Shown here one piece after another: positions 8,698-16,288 of a DNA stretch of 64,000 bases. The notes under the pieces are model-generated. The model ran no database searches and was not told where the DNA came from. It was given only the letters and a program-made list of their open reading frames with translations. Location of the stretch: assembly GCF_011759375.1 (NCBI RefSeq), contig NZ_JAARML010000004.1, positions 558,001-622,000 on the forward strand, given 5' to 3'. The stretch's first letter is position 1. Each line of letters begins with the position of its first letter. This DNA is from Paraflavitalea devenefica (lineage in GTDB: Bacteria; Bacteroidota; Bacteroidia; Chitinophagales; Chitinophagaceae). Made by a program: the position numbers and the translations under genes.

Positions 8698-8713
8698 AAC
8701 TAAAAACTTAGTT
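8698..8713 (+). promoter_or_regulatory. Second BlaI operator O2, abutting the blaI start codon
   Basis: Perfect inverted repeat AACTAA-AAAC-TTAGTT ending at the base before the ATG at 8714. It shares its half-site with O1 (8665-8682), with centres about 32 bp apart, roughly three helical turns. It leaves no room for a Shine-Dalgarno sequence. Confidence 0.7.
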
Positions 8714-9085
8714 ATGAAATCACTCACCAAAGCCGAAGAAGAGGTCATGCTGGTAGTATGGGACCTGGGCCGGGGATTCCTGAAGGATATTATGGAGCAT
8801 ATGCCCGACCCCAAGCCCCATTCCAACACGGTTGCCACTATTTTGAAGATCCTGGTGGAAAAGGGGTTTGTGGAATACGAGGTGCAGGGCCGCAATAACC
8901 TGTACAAGCCCAGGGTAAGCAAAGCCGATTATGGCCAAAAAAGTATTAATCAACTGGTTAAGGGGTATTTTGAAGGCTCCCCGGCCAAGCTGGTATCGCA
9001 GTTTGTGAACGATAATAAGTTAAGCCAGGAAGAACTGGAAAGCCTGCTCCAACAGATTAAGAACGCCCAAAACAACCAACAATGA
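8714..9085 (+). CDS. BlaI/MecI/CopY family transcriptional repressor
   Basis: A 123-residue winged-helix repressor. The N-terminus MKSLTKAEEEVMLVVWDLG and SNTVATILKILVEKGFVEYE (residues ~36-55, recognition helix and wing) match the BlaI/MecI DNA-binding domain. The C-terminal helical part (SPAKLVSQFVNDNKLSQEELESLLQQI) is the dimerisation and cleavage region. In the bla/mec paradigm a BlaR1/MecR1 M56 metalloprotease triggers removal of this repressor. Two M56 genes follow directly, the first overlapping by 4 bp. Two inverted-repeat operators sit in and after the promoter. No beta-lactamase gene is adjacent, so the inducing signal and full regulon are unknown. Confidence 0.92.
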   Translation: MKSLTKAEEEVMLVVWDLGRGFLKDIMEHMPDPKPHSNTVATILKILVEKGFVEYEVQGRNNLYKPRVSKADYGQKSINQLVKGYFEGSPAKLVSQFVNDNKLSQEELESLLQQIKNAQNNQQ

Positions 9086-10551
9086 TATTTATAACCTACC
9101 TGGGAAAAATGGCGCTTTGTTCCGCCATCCTGCTGAGCTATTACTGGCTTTTCCTGCGCAACCGGCGCTTTCATCATTATAACCGCTTTTACCTGCTGGG
9201 TACCCTGGCGCTTTCCATAGTACTGCCCCTTTTCAAAATACCCATCTTTAACGAAGATACAGGCACGCTGAACCAGGTGGTATACCAAACGGCCCGGGTG
9301 GTTACCCTCCAGCCATTGTCACAGCAGGCGGCTTTGCCGGCACAGCAAACCGCCTCCTTGTTTACCTTTTCCAACTTACTGTGGGTGCTGTATAGCGCCG
9401 GTGTGTTGGTGTTTATGGTGATGCTGGGCCGTTCTTTATGGTATATCCGGAAAATATCGAACCGCTATCCCTATGAAGTAGTGGAGAACATGAAGTTTTA
9501 CCAGACCCATGAGCCCGGCACCCCTTTTTCCTTTTTACGCTCTATCTTCTGGAATAAGGAACTGGACTTCAACAGTCAGCAGGGGCAACAGGTATTCCGC
9601 CATGAATTGTTCCATGTACAGCAAAAACACAGTGCCGATATATTACTGGCCGAATTGATTATGGTGGCAGTTTGGTTCAACCCATTCTTTCACCTCATCA
9701 AAAAGGAACTGAAGGCCATTCACGAATTCCTGGCGGATCAATATGCTGCATCTGACAGTAACCGCTACCAGTATGCCGAACTGCTGGTACAGCAGGTAAT
9801 GACCAGCCGTAAGCTGTCTGTCACCCATTACTTTTTTCAAAACCAGTTAAAAAGACGCATTGTTATGATCACCCAACTCAATCAACCCCAATACGGATAT
9901 TGGAGCCGGGTAATGGCATTGCCGATCCTGGTGATCCTTTTCTTTTCCGTGAGCCTGCATGCACAGGAACGGAAATCACATACAGTCAACACTGAACGGG
10001 CAGCAGCAGATGCAGCATCGCTGAACAACCAGTCACTAACCGATACGATCCCTAAGTATGGTAACCTCAAGGTTCCTTTGGATTTTGGTCCGTCCACGGT
10101 TCAACAGCAAAATGCAAAGCCGGAAGATCCGCTTACGCCTGAAGACTACGATGAAATCAAAAGGAAGGGCCAGGAGATAGTAGGTGAGGTATTGGGGTTA
10201 CCTGTAGCCAAATTCAGAGAGCTCATTCATAAGGAAGGCAGCGAGCTCGATGTATCGCTGGTCACCAACTGGTGGGTCATTGAGGTGGAGAAAAGAGATG
10301 TAAAATACAAGACCTATGCGAAAAAGCCAGATGTACAGGCGGCATTCGCACGGGATCTGATTGAACATTCAGCCGAACAAAGGTATTTGCTGATCAAGAA
10401 GGTGAACCAGATGCAAAGACCTGATTACAAAAGCAGGTTGCCCCGGGAAGTAGAGGAGTTACTACTGCAGGAATATGCGAAGGCGTTAGGACAGGAAGAG
10501 TCTGAAAATCTGCAGCAGCAGATTAAAAATATCAAAAAGATTCAGCCATGA
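9082..10551 (+). CDS. M56 family (BlaR1/MecR1-like) metallopeptidase, first tandem copy
   Basis: A 489-residue membrane-embedded zinc protease. Hydrophobic segments lie near residues 5-25, 36-50, 96-116 and 285-300. The zinc motif H174-E-L-F-H178 is followed by a third-ligand region HEFLADQYAA (~215). Downstream of the last membrane segment, about 180 residues form a periplasmic tail with no domain I recognise. There is no penicillin-binding sensor domain as in true BlaR1. It overlaps blaI by ATGA and its stop overlaps the next copy the same way, so the three form one coupled operon. Residues 1-305 are closely similar to the next protein, showing tandem duplication with divergent tails. Confidence 0.88.
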   Translation: MIFITYLGKMALCSAILLSYYWLFLRNRRFHHYNRFYLLGTLALSIVLPLFKIPIFNEDTGTLNQVVYQTARVVTLQPLSQQAALPAQQTASLFTFSNLLWVLYSAGVLVFMVMLGRSLWYIRKISNRYPYEVVENMKFYQTHEPGTPFSFLRSIFWNKELDFNSQQGQQVFRHELFHVQQKHSADILLAELIMVAVWFNPFFHLIKKELKAIHEFLADQYAASDSNRYQYAELLVQQVMTSRKLSVTHYFFQNQLKRRIVMITQLNQPQYGYWSRVMALPILVILFFSVSLHAQERKSHTVNTERAAADAASLNNQSLTDTIPKYGNLKVPLDFGPSTVQQQNAKPEDPLTPEDYDEIKRKGQEIVGEVLGLPVAKFRELIHKEGSELDVSLVTNWWVIEVEKRDVKYKTYAKKPDVQAAFARDLIEHSAEQRYLLIKKVNQMQRPDYKSRLPREVEELLLQEYAKALGQEESENLQQQIKNIKKIQP

Positions 10552-12413
10552 TATTTATAACTTATCTGGGGAAAATGGTGCTTTGCTCCGGCATCCTGTT
10601 TGGTTATTACTGGCTTTTCCTGCGCAACAGGCGCTTTCACCATTATAACCGTTTTTACCTGCTGGGCGCCCTGGCACTTTCTATAGTATTGCCTTTGTTC
10701 AAAATACCCGTGTTTAATGAAGATACCGGCGTATTGAACCAGGTGGTATATCAAACGGCCCGGGTGATTACCCTGCAGCCATTAACGCATCAGCCGGCAG
10801 TACCGGCACAGCAAACCACCTCTTTGTTTACGTTTACCAATTTAATATGGGTATTGTATAGCGCCGGTATTTTGGTGTTACTGGCTACCCTGGGCCGCTC
10901 TTTATGGTATATCCGGCGGCTATCCCATCAATACCCGTATGAAATGGTAGAACGATTAAAGTTTTACCGCACACGGGAACCCGGTACGCCCTTCTCCTTC
11001 TTCCGCTCTATTTTCTGGAATGCTGAACTAAACCTCAACAGCCGGGAGGGGCAACAGGTGTTCCGCCATGAGTTATTCCATGTAGAGCAAAAACATTCCG
11101 CCGATATATTACTGGCGGAAGTTATTACGATCATGGGCTGGTTCAATCCCTTCTTCTACCTCATCAAGAAAGAACTGAAGGCCATTCATGAATTCCTGGC
11201 CGACCAGTATGCCGCTTCCGGCAGCAACCGCTACCAATACGCCGAGCTGCTGGTACAGCAGGTCATGAATGCCCGCCATTACCTCATCACCCATCACTTT
11301 TTTCAAAACCAATTAAAAAGACGCATTGCTATGATCACCCAACTTAATCAATCCAAGTACGGCTACTGGAGCCGGGTAATGGTATTGCCCGTTTCGGTCA
11401 TCCTGTTCCTGTCTGTTACTTTATACGCAGCAGACAATAAAAACAAACAGCACCTGCAACAGGAGAAAATGTATGCACAAGCCAATACAGGTAATGAACT
11501 TCCCATTATTGACACCATTCCCGCCAGGAAGCTACAAACAGAAGAACAACTCAGGAAAGAAGCGGAGCTAAAAGTGCTCCGCGAAAAACAATTTGCCGAT
11601 GAACAACAATTCCGCTATGAAAAGGAGTATAAAGGAAAAGAGCTGAAGCTTATACAGGAAAAACAACAGGTACTGGAAAAAATGTTGCGGGAGCAAGTAA
11701 AGACCGAACAGGAGATAATCATCAAAAAGGAAATACGGGAGCTGAAGCAACAGGAACTGGCGTTACAGGAAATAACGATTAATCATAATAACAATGGCAA
11801 CCAGCATTTCAATTATGATGAAAGAACAAAACTGGAAAAGGAAAAGAATGACCTGTTGACAATGAGAAAAGATGTGGAACAACATAAAGATGGTCCTAAG
11901 GATCAGCTATTGGCTCAGATAGACCTTAAACTGAAGGCCCTGGAAGAAGTGCGGCAGCAGGAACTGAAAGAGATACGGCAGGATGAATTGAAAGAGAAAC
12001 GACTGCATGAGTTGGCCGTACAGCAGCATTTTAATTATGCAGAAGATTCTACTCAAATAACGCTTCACCGCTTTTTCAATAGAAATTTTCGATATCCCCT
12101 GGAACTGATGGACCATGATGGAACGGGTTCTGTCTGGTATTCATTTTTACTGGATGAAGGAGGTAATCTGCGGGATTATGAAGTATATAACGAGCAGCCT
12201 GCAGCGGCAAAAGGCGTGGTGCAGGAAATCGTTATTGTAGGCTTTCGGGATGCTTCCAAACAACCGGGCAACTCCCTGGGCACTGAAAGAAATCAACAAT
12301 TGCTAAAGGCTGAGGTTTCGAGGGTTTTAGCAAAAGGAGTCAACCTTTTTAAAGGGCGTAAAGTTACCCCCGCCCGTTATTATTATAAGGCCACTTTTAA
12401 GCTGGAGAAGTAG
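10548..12413 (+). CDS. M56 family metallopeptidase, second tandem copy, with coiled coil and TonB-C-like C-terminus
   Basis: A 621-residue paralogue of the preceding protein. The N-terminal ~300 residues carry the same membrane segments and HELFHVEQKHSADILL zinc motif (HExxH at ~174-178). After the last membrane segment comes a strongly charged Lys/Glu/Gln helical region (residues ~320-500) that should form an extended coiled coil. The last ~110 residues (FNRNFRYPLELMDHDGTGSV, WYSFLLDEGGNLRDYEVY) resemble the TonB C-terminal fold, as in other Bacteroidota M56-TonB fusions. It may couple cytoplasmic-membrane proteolysis or signalling to an outer-membrane partner; that is inference. It is the last gene of the operon. 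Confidence 0.86.
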   Translation: MIFITYLGKMVLCSGILFGYYWLFLRNRRFHHYNRFYLLGALALSIVLPLFKIPVFNEDTGVLNQVVYQTARVITLQPLTHQPAVPAQQTTSLFTFTNLIWVLYSAGILVLLATLGRSLWYIRRLSHQYPYEMVERLKFYRTREPGTPFSFFRSIFWNAELNLNSREGQQVFRHELFHVEQKHSADILLAEVITIMGWFNPFFYLIKKELKAIHEFLADQYAASGSNRYQYAELLVQQVMNARHYLITHHFFQNQLKRRIAMITQLNQSKYGYWSRVMVLPVSVILFLSVTLYAADNKNKQHLQQEKMYAQANTGNELPIIDTIPARKLQTEEQLRKEAELKVLREKQFADEQQFRYEKEYKGKELKLIQEKQQVLEKMLREQVKTEQEIIIKKEIRELKQQELALQEITINHNNNGNQHFNYDERTKLEKEKNDLLTMRKDVEQHKDGPKDQLLAQIDLKLKALEEVRQQELKEIRQDELKEKRLHELAVQQHFNYAEDSTQITLHRFFNRNFRYPLELMDHDGTGSVWYSFLLDEGGNLRDYEVYNEQPAAAKGVVQEIVIVGFRDASKQPGNSLGTERNQQLLKAEVSRVLAKGVNLFKGRKVTPARYYYKATFKLEK

Positions 12414-12662
12414 ATAACGCGGGGAAACAACCGTAGTACAATATCCATCCAAACTTACCTTGACTATCAGGGTGACGTACGAAAATACGCACACTATGTA
12501 TCAAAACCGGTCATTTCTGAAATACTATTTTCTTTAATAACTACTGATTATCAATACACAACAAAATGGCATAGGCCTTGAAACATTTGGAACCAGTTTA
12601 CGTCTTTCTAACGTAGTTGTAACTAACTTTTTTTCTATACGCAAGTTAACTTTTGTTAACAC

Positions 12663-12684
12663 GGGGCAGGTTTCCACCTGCCCC
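12663..12684 (+). terminator. Hairpin, probable terminator of the blaI-M56 operon
   Basis: Perfect 8-bp GC stem with a 6-nt loop (TTTCCA), followed by TCGTCTTTGTG. The U-tract is poor, so efficiency is uncertain. It lies 250 bp after the operon's last stop codon. Confidence 0.5.
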
Positions 12685-12704
12685 TCGTCTTTGTGTAATG
12701 TAAC

Positions 12705-12738
12705 GAAAAAAAGCGATACTCCCGTTGGAAAGTATCGC
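12705..12738 (-). terminator. Rho-independent terminator after purM
   Basis: Stem GCGATACT (12713-12720) / AGTATCGC (12731-12738). On the minus strand it is followed by seven T residues (the A-run at 12706-12712), 38 bp past the purM stop. Confidence 0.85.
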
Positions 12739-12775
12739 GTCCTTGTATAACCGGGAATAGTCCCGGAACGATGTC

Positions 12776-13933
12776 TTAGTAAATAATCTCTTCGCCGGCA
12801 GTCTTCAGTATCAGTTCTTTCTTACTTCCTGCCTCTACCCTTCCTACGATCTTTGCTTCCATACCCAGCGTTGCTGCTGTTTGGATCATCGCAGCGGCAG
12901 ATGCCTCGGGTGTAAATATTTCCAGCCGGTGGCCCATATTGAATACCTGGTACATTTCACGCAGGTCACTGCCCGAAGCCTGCTGTATGATCCGGAAGAT
13001 AACCGGTGGCTCAAACAGGTTATCTTTCACGATGCGGAAGTTGCCCGGCAGGTATTTCATGCATTTGGTTTGCCCCCCGCCACTGCAATGGATCAAACCG
13101 TGAATGGCATCGAAGTGATGGTCAAATAACTGCTTCAGCAAGGGCGCATAAGTACGGGTGGGACTTAGCAGAAGCTGGCCGACAGCATAGCCATCAACCG
13201 TATCCGTCATTCTATGCGGTCCGATGTAAACAACTTCATCGCTTAAAGCGTTTTCGTAGGATTCTTTGAACTGCTGTGCATAGTATTTACCCAGCACATC
13301 ATGCCGGGCGCTGGTAAGGCCATTACTGCCAATACCGCTGTTGTAAGCAGTTTCATACACCGTTTGCCCATAGCTGGCAAAGCCTACAATCACATCACCG
13401 GGCTGTATCTTGTCGTTGGTCACCAGCTTTTGTTTGGGCCAGCGGGCCGTCATGGTGCCATTGACCGCGATGGTACGTACCACATCGCCTACATCGGCCG
13501 TTTCCCCGCCCAGGAAGTGAATGTTCACCCCAAATTGCTTCAGTTCATCAAAGAATTCCTGGGTGCCGTTGATAATAACTTCCAGCACTTCACCGGGAAT
13601 TAATTTTTTATTACGGTCAATCGTAGAAGAAAACAGCAGATTATCGTGGATGCCCACGCAAAGCAGGTCGTCCAGGTTCATCACAATGGCATCCTGGGCA
13701 ATGCCCTTCCATACACTGATATCGCCGGTTTCTTTCCAGTACAGGTAAGCCAGGATGCTCTTGGTGCCTGCCCCGTCGGCATGCATCAGGTTCACCCAGT
13801 TGTCGTCGCCGGTAAGATAATCGGGATATATTTTACAAAAAGCAAAGGGATACAAGCCTTTATCCAGTTTTTCAGTGGCCTTGTGAACTTCTTCTTTCTG
13901 AGCTGAAACGCCCCGCTGTGAATATAAACTCAT
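12776..13933 (-). CDS. purM: Phosphoribosylformylglycinamidine cyclo-ligase (PurM, Bacteroidota type)
   Basis: AIR synthetase, the fifth step of purine synthesis, ATP-dependent ring closure of FGAM in the cytoplasm. At 385 residues it has the Bacteroidota-type N-terminus (MSLYSQRGVSAQKEEVHKAT). The ATP/substrate core includes NLMHADGAGTKSILA (~48-62), AQDAIVMNLDDLLCVG, and LGGETADVGDVVRT (~142-155). The late segment HCSGGGQTKCMKYLPGNFRI and the FNMGHRLEIF motif match the AIRS C-terminal domain. It is transcribed alone: a terminator lies downstream, and upstream is a TAnnTTTG -7 element and a heptad repeat shared with the divergent ribF. No other pur gene is nearby. Confidence 0.94.
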   Translation of the reverse strand: MSLYSQRGVSAQKEEVHKATEKLDKGLYPFAFCKIYPDYLTGDDNWVNLMHADGAGTKSILAYLYWKETGDISVWKGIAQDAIVMNLDDLLCVGIHDNLLFSSTIDRNKKLIPGEVLEVIINGTQEFFDELKQFGVNIHFLGGETADVGDVVRTIAVNGTMTARWPKQKLVTNDKIQPGDVIVGFASYGQTVYETAYNSGIGSNGLTSARHDVLGKYYAQQFKESYENALSDEVVYIGPHRMTDTVDGYAVGQLLLSPTRTYAPLLKQLFDHHFDAIHGLIHCSGGGQTKCMKYLPGNFRIVKDNLFEPPVIFRIIQQASGSDLREMYQVFNMGHRLEIFTPEASAAAMIQTAATLGMEAKIVGRVEAGSKKELILKTAGEEIIY

Positions 13934-13937
13934 GCGG

Positions 13938-13945
13938 CAAAACTA
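13938..13945 (-). promoter_or_regulatory. purM promoter -7 element
   Basis: Minus strand TAGTTTTG, exact TAnnTTTG, ends 5 bp before the purM ATG. That implies an almost leaderless transcript if used. The -33 region falls inside the left arm of the heptad repeat, where no TTG is seen. Confidence 0.4.
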
Positions 13946-13950
13946 AGAAA

Positions 13951-14040
13951 GAAGTCCGAAGTCTGAAGTCCGAAGTCTGATTTTGGCCGCTGATTTCTGA
14001 TTTCGGGCGTCCGACTTCAGACTTCCCACTTCCGACTTCA
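13951..14040. repeat. Heptad inverted-repeat element 2 (GAAGTCN family)
   Basis: Left arm 13951-13978 is GAAGTCC, GAAGTCT, GAAGTCC, GAAGTCT. Right arm 13992-14040 is seven heptads: GATTTCT, GATTTCG, GGCGTCC, GACTTCA, GACTTCC, CACTTCC, GACTTCA. GACTTCN is the reverse complement family of GAAGTCN with the register shifted by one base. It fills the divergent purM/ribF intergenic space almost completely. Confidence 0.9.
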
Positions 14041-14045
14041 TATTG

Positions 14046-14053
14046 TATTTTCG
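14046..14053 (+). promoter_or_regulatory. Possible ribF promoter -7 element
   Basis: TATTTTCG, one mismatch to TAnnTTTG, 5 bp after the heptad element ends and 10 bp before the ribF ATG at 14064. No TTG at the right distance upstream. Confidence 0.35.
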
Positions 14054-14063
14054 CACCGCATTT

Positions 14064-15074
14064 ATGAAAGTCTATTATTCAACAGATGATATGCCTGCCT
14101 TTAACCGGGCAGTGCTTACGATAGGGACGTTTGACGGGGTACACCTGGGTCATCAGCAAATACTGGAACAACTGAAGCAGGAAGCCGCCAGGATAGCAGG
14201 GGAAACGGTGATTATCACTTTCCATCCGCATCCGCGTAAAGTAGTGTCCGGCACCCAGCCGGCTTTCCACCTGCTCAATACCATTGAGGAAAGGATTGAA
14301 TTACTGGATAAAAACGGGATTGACCACCTGGTAGTGGTGCCTTTTACGGCTGCCTTTGCGCAACAAACCCCGGAAGCCTATATAGAGCATTTCCTGATAG
14401 AAAAATTCCACCCCCACACCATCATTATCGGGTACGACCACCGCTTCGGACAGGGCAGAACAGGGAATTATAAGCTATTAGAGGCTTATAGCGACCGTTC
14501 CGGCTTCCGGCTGATGGAAATACCACCCCATGTAATTGATGAAAATACAGTGAGTTCTACCCGCATCAGGCAGGCTATCCTGGACGGGCGGATTGAACCC
14601 GCCAATACCTTGCTGGGATATGATTTCTTTTTTGAAGGAACGGTAGTGGAAGGGAATAAGCTGGGACGTGTTTTAGGTTATCCTACCGCCAACCTGCGCA
14701 TGGAGAATGAAGAAAAGCTGGTTCCCGGCAATGGTATTTATGTGGTGGAAGCGGAACTTGGAGGTCAGAAGTCCGAAGTCGGAAGTCAGAAATCGAACCT
14801 GGAGTTTCAGACCTCAGACCTCAGACCTCAGATTTCAGTGCTCCGTGGCATGATGAGCATCGGCATACGCCCGACGATCACGGATAACAGGCGCACCATT
14901 GAAGTAAACCTGTTTGACTTTAATGCCGATATTTATGGCCGCACGCTGCGGGTATATGTAAAAAAATACCTCCGCCCGGAAGAAAAGTTCGACGGGCTGG
15001 AAGCGCTGAAAGTGCAACTGGCAAAAGACAAAGAAGATTCGCTTCGCTATTTCGGGCTTAACTCATCATCTTAG
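14064..15074 (+). CDS. ribF: Bifunctional riboflavin kinase / FAD synthetase, with a heptad-repeat insertion
   Basis: RibF converts riboflavin to FMN and then FAD. The ATG at 14064 (MKVYYSTDDMP) is chosen over an upstream in-frame TTG, because that region holds a likely promoter element; this gives 336 residues. The N-terminal FMN adenylyltransferase domain has TIGTFDGVHLGHQQI (~21-35) and STRIRQAILDGRI (~170). The flavokinase domain starts with EGTVVEGNKLGRVLGYPTAN (~190-210). Between strands VVEAEL and LRGMMSIGIRPT, about 26 residues (roughly 233-258: GQKSEVGSQKSN...SDLRPQIS) are encoded by heptad repeat DNA rather than family sequence. The frame stays open, so the protein probably tolerates it as a surface loop. 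The 3' end overlaps the convergent holA by 17 bp. Confidence 0.94.
   Translation: MKVYYSTDDMPAFNRAVLTIGTFDGVHLGHQQILEQLKQEAARIAGETVIITFHPHPRKVVSGTQPAFHLLNTIEERIELLDKNGIDHLVVVPFTAAFAQQTPEAYIEHFLIEKFHPHTIIIGYDHRFGQGRTGNYKLLEAYSDRSGFRLMEIPPHVIDENTVSSTRIRQAILDGRIEPANTLLGYDFFFEGTVVEGNKLGRVLGYPTANLRMENEEKLVPGNGIYVVEAELGGQKSEVGSQKSNLEFQTSDLRPQISVLRGMMSIGIRPTITDNRRTIEVNLFDFNADIYGRTLRVYVKKYLRPEEKFDGLEALKVQLAKDKEDSLRYFGLNSSS
14761..14837. repeat. Heptad inverted-repeat element 3 (GAAGTCN family), inside ribF
   Basis: Left arm 14761-14795: GAGGTCA, GAAGTCC, GAAGTCG, GAAGTCA, GAAATCG. Right arm 14803-14837: a degenerate first unit, then GACCTCA three times and GATTTCA. The total of 77 nt is eleven heptads. 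Read in the ribF frame it encodes a polar loop. Confidence 0.9.
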
Positions 15075-16056
15075 CCACCATTTCTTTCAATAAGGAGGCA
15101 TCTGTAGTACCTACATCATTTACCCCGATGCTTTTGAGGTTGTATTGATGTAACAGCAACAGGGCGCCTTCGGTACCTTCATAGCCATAGTTTTTGGCCG
15201 TCAATAAATAGTCTTTTACAAACCATGCATTAACACCAATGTTGGTGGCGATTGTTTTCTCGTCCTTGCCACTCTGGCCAAAGATCATATAGGTTTTGCT
15301 GAAAAGGTTGTAGATAGTAGGCAATACAAGTTGTATGGGAGCAGCTTTGGGATTGGCTTCAAAGTACTGGATGATGCGCATGGCTTTTGCCAGGTCCCTG
15401 GAAGCTACAGCACTCTGCAATTCAAAAGGATTGTATTCCTTGCTTACCCCTACATATTTCTCAATATCATCTTCTGTAATATTCCTGCGTTCACCGAGGT
15501 TCACCAGCATTTTATCAATCTCATTATTGATCCGGCTGAGATCATTGCCTATATGATCTACCAGGAGCAATAAAGCTTTCTGTGATATGGAATAACCTTT
15601 TGATTGTACCAGGTCATTGGTCCAGTCGGGCAACTGGTTATCATACATTTTTTTGGTGGTCAGCATTTCCCCTTTTTCTTTCAGGGTTTTGGCCAGCTTA
15701 CTGCGCCCATCCACCTTTTTTTCTTTATATGATACAACGAATATCGTTGACTTTAAAGGATTGTCAATGTAAGGCTCCAGCTTGTCAATATCCCGCATTT
15801 GCTGCGCTTCTTTCAGTAATACCACCTGCCTGTCGGAAAACATGGGATAACGGCGGCAGGCATTGATGACATCGGGCCAACTGGCATCCTTGCCATAAAA
15901 TACGGTGAGGTTAAACCCCGCTTCCGCCTCACTCAGGATATGATGCTCCGCATAATTAACCACTTTATCAATAAAGAAATCTTCTTCTCCTTCCAGCCAA
16001 TAGATCGGTTTAAATTGTTTTTTTTTCCAGTCGGACAATATTTTTTCAGCAGACAT
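15058..16056 (-). CDS. holA: DNA polymerase III subunit delta
   Basis: HolA is the delta subunit of the clamp loader, opening the beta clamp. The 332-residue product is of normal length. It has the family N-terminus KKKQFKPIYWLEGEEDFFIDKVV (AAA+-like, degenerate P-loop), the CRRYPMFSDRQVVLLKEAQQM segment (~66-86) that contacts the clamp, and SQKALLLLVDHIGNDLSRINNEIDKM (~155-180) plus a helical C-terminal collar domain. Start is the ATG at 16056. It converges on ribF with a 17-bp overlap and has no cotranscribed neighbour. Confidence 0.93.
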   Translation of the reverse strand: MSAEKILSDWKKKQFKPIYWLEGEEDFFIDKVVNYAEHHILSEAEAGFNLTVFYGKDASWPDVINACRRYPMFSDRQVVLLKEAQQMRDIDKLEPYIDNPLKSTIFVVSYKEKKVDGRSKLAKTLKEKGEMLTTKKMYDNQLPDWTNDLVQSKGYSISQKALLLLVDHIGNDLSRINNEIDKMLVNLGERRNITEDDIEKYVGVSKEYNPFELQSAVASRDLAKAMRIIQYFEANPKAAPIQLVLPTIYNLFSKTYMIFGQSGKDEKTIATNIGVNAWFVKDYLLTAKNYGYEGTEGALLLLHQYNLKSIGVNDVGTTDASLLKEMVAKMMS

Positions 16057-16288
16057 GTGTGGAGGTAAAATATTTGAAATTGGTGCAATATTACACCAAA
16101 AAAAGGGGCTGTTAAAGAGGATTTATACACAGCTAAAACACAATACTATACTACTTTTCAGCGTTTTAGACCCTGCCATGCGGATACCCCTAAACAAATT
16201 CTGGCATGGTTTTGGACTAACCCATTATCGAAAACCTGAACAAGGGGTTAGCACCCAAATTTTAAACTTTTGAAAACACATATTAATT

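Larger units (their letters stand above)
12414..12775. other. Intergenic stretch between the M56 operon and purM
   Basis: AT-rich and non-coding as far as can be seen. It holds two hairpins: GGGGCAGG (12663-12670) / CCTGCCCC (12677-12684), the likely end of the M56 operon transcript, and the purM terminator at 12713-12738. A short palindrome TAGTT-GT-AACTA lies near 12614 but has the half-sites in the opposite order to the BlaI operators. Confidence 0.5.

Noticed and set aside
8714..12413. Beta-lactam resistance operon
   Set aside because: BlaI and M56 proteins are present, but there is no beta-lactamase nearby and no penicillin-binding sensor domain in the M56 proteins.
12610..12630. Third BlaI operator
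   Set aside because: TAGTT-GT-AACTA has half-sites in the reverse order and lies past the operon end.
13951..14040. Possible CRISPR-like or minisatellite array
   Set aside because: Unit length is 7 nt with no spacers, the arms invert, and there are no cas genes; it is treated as a heptad element.
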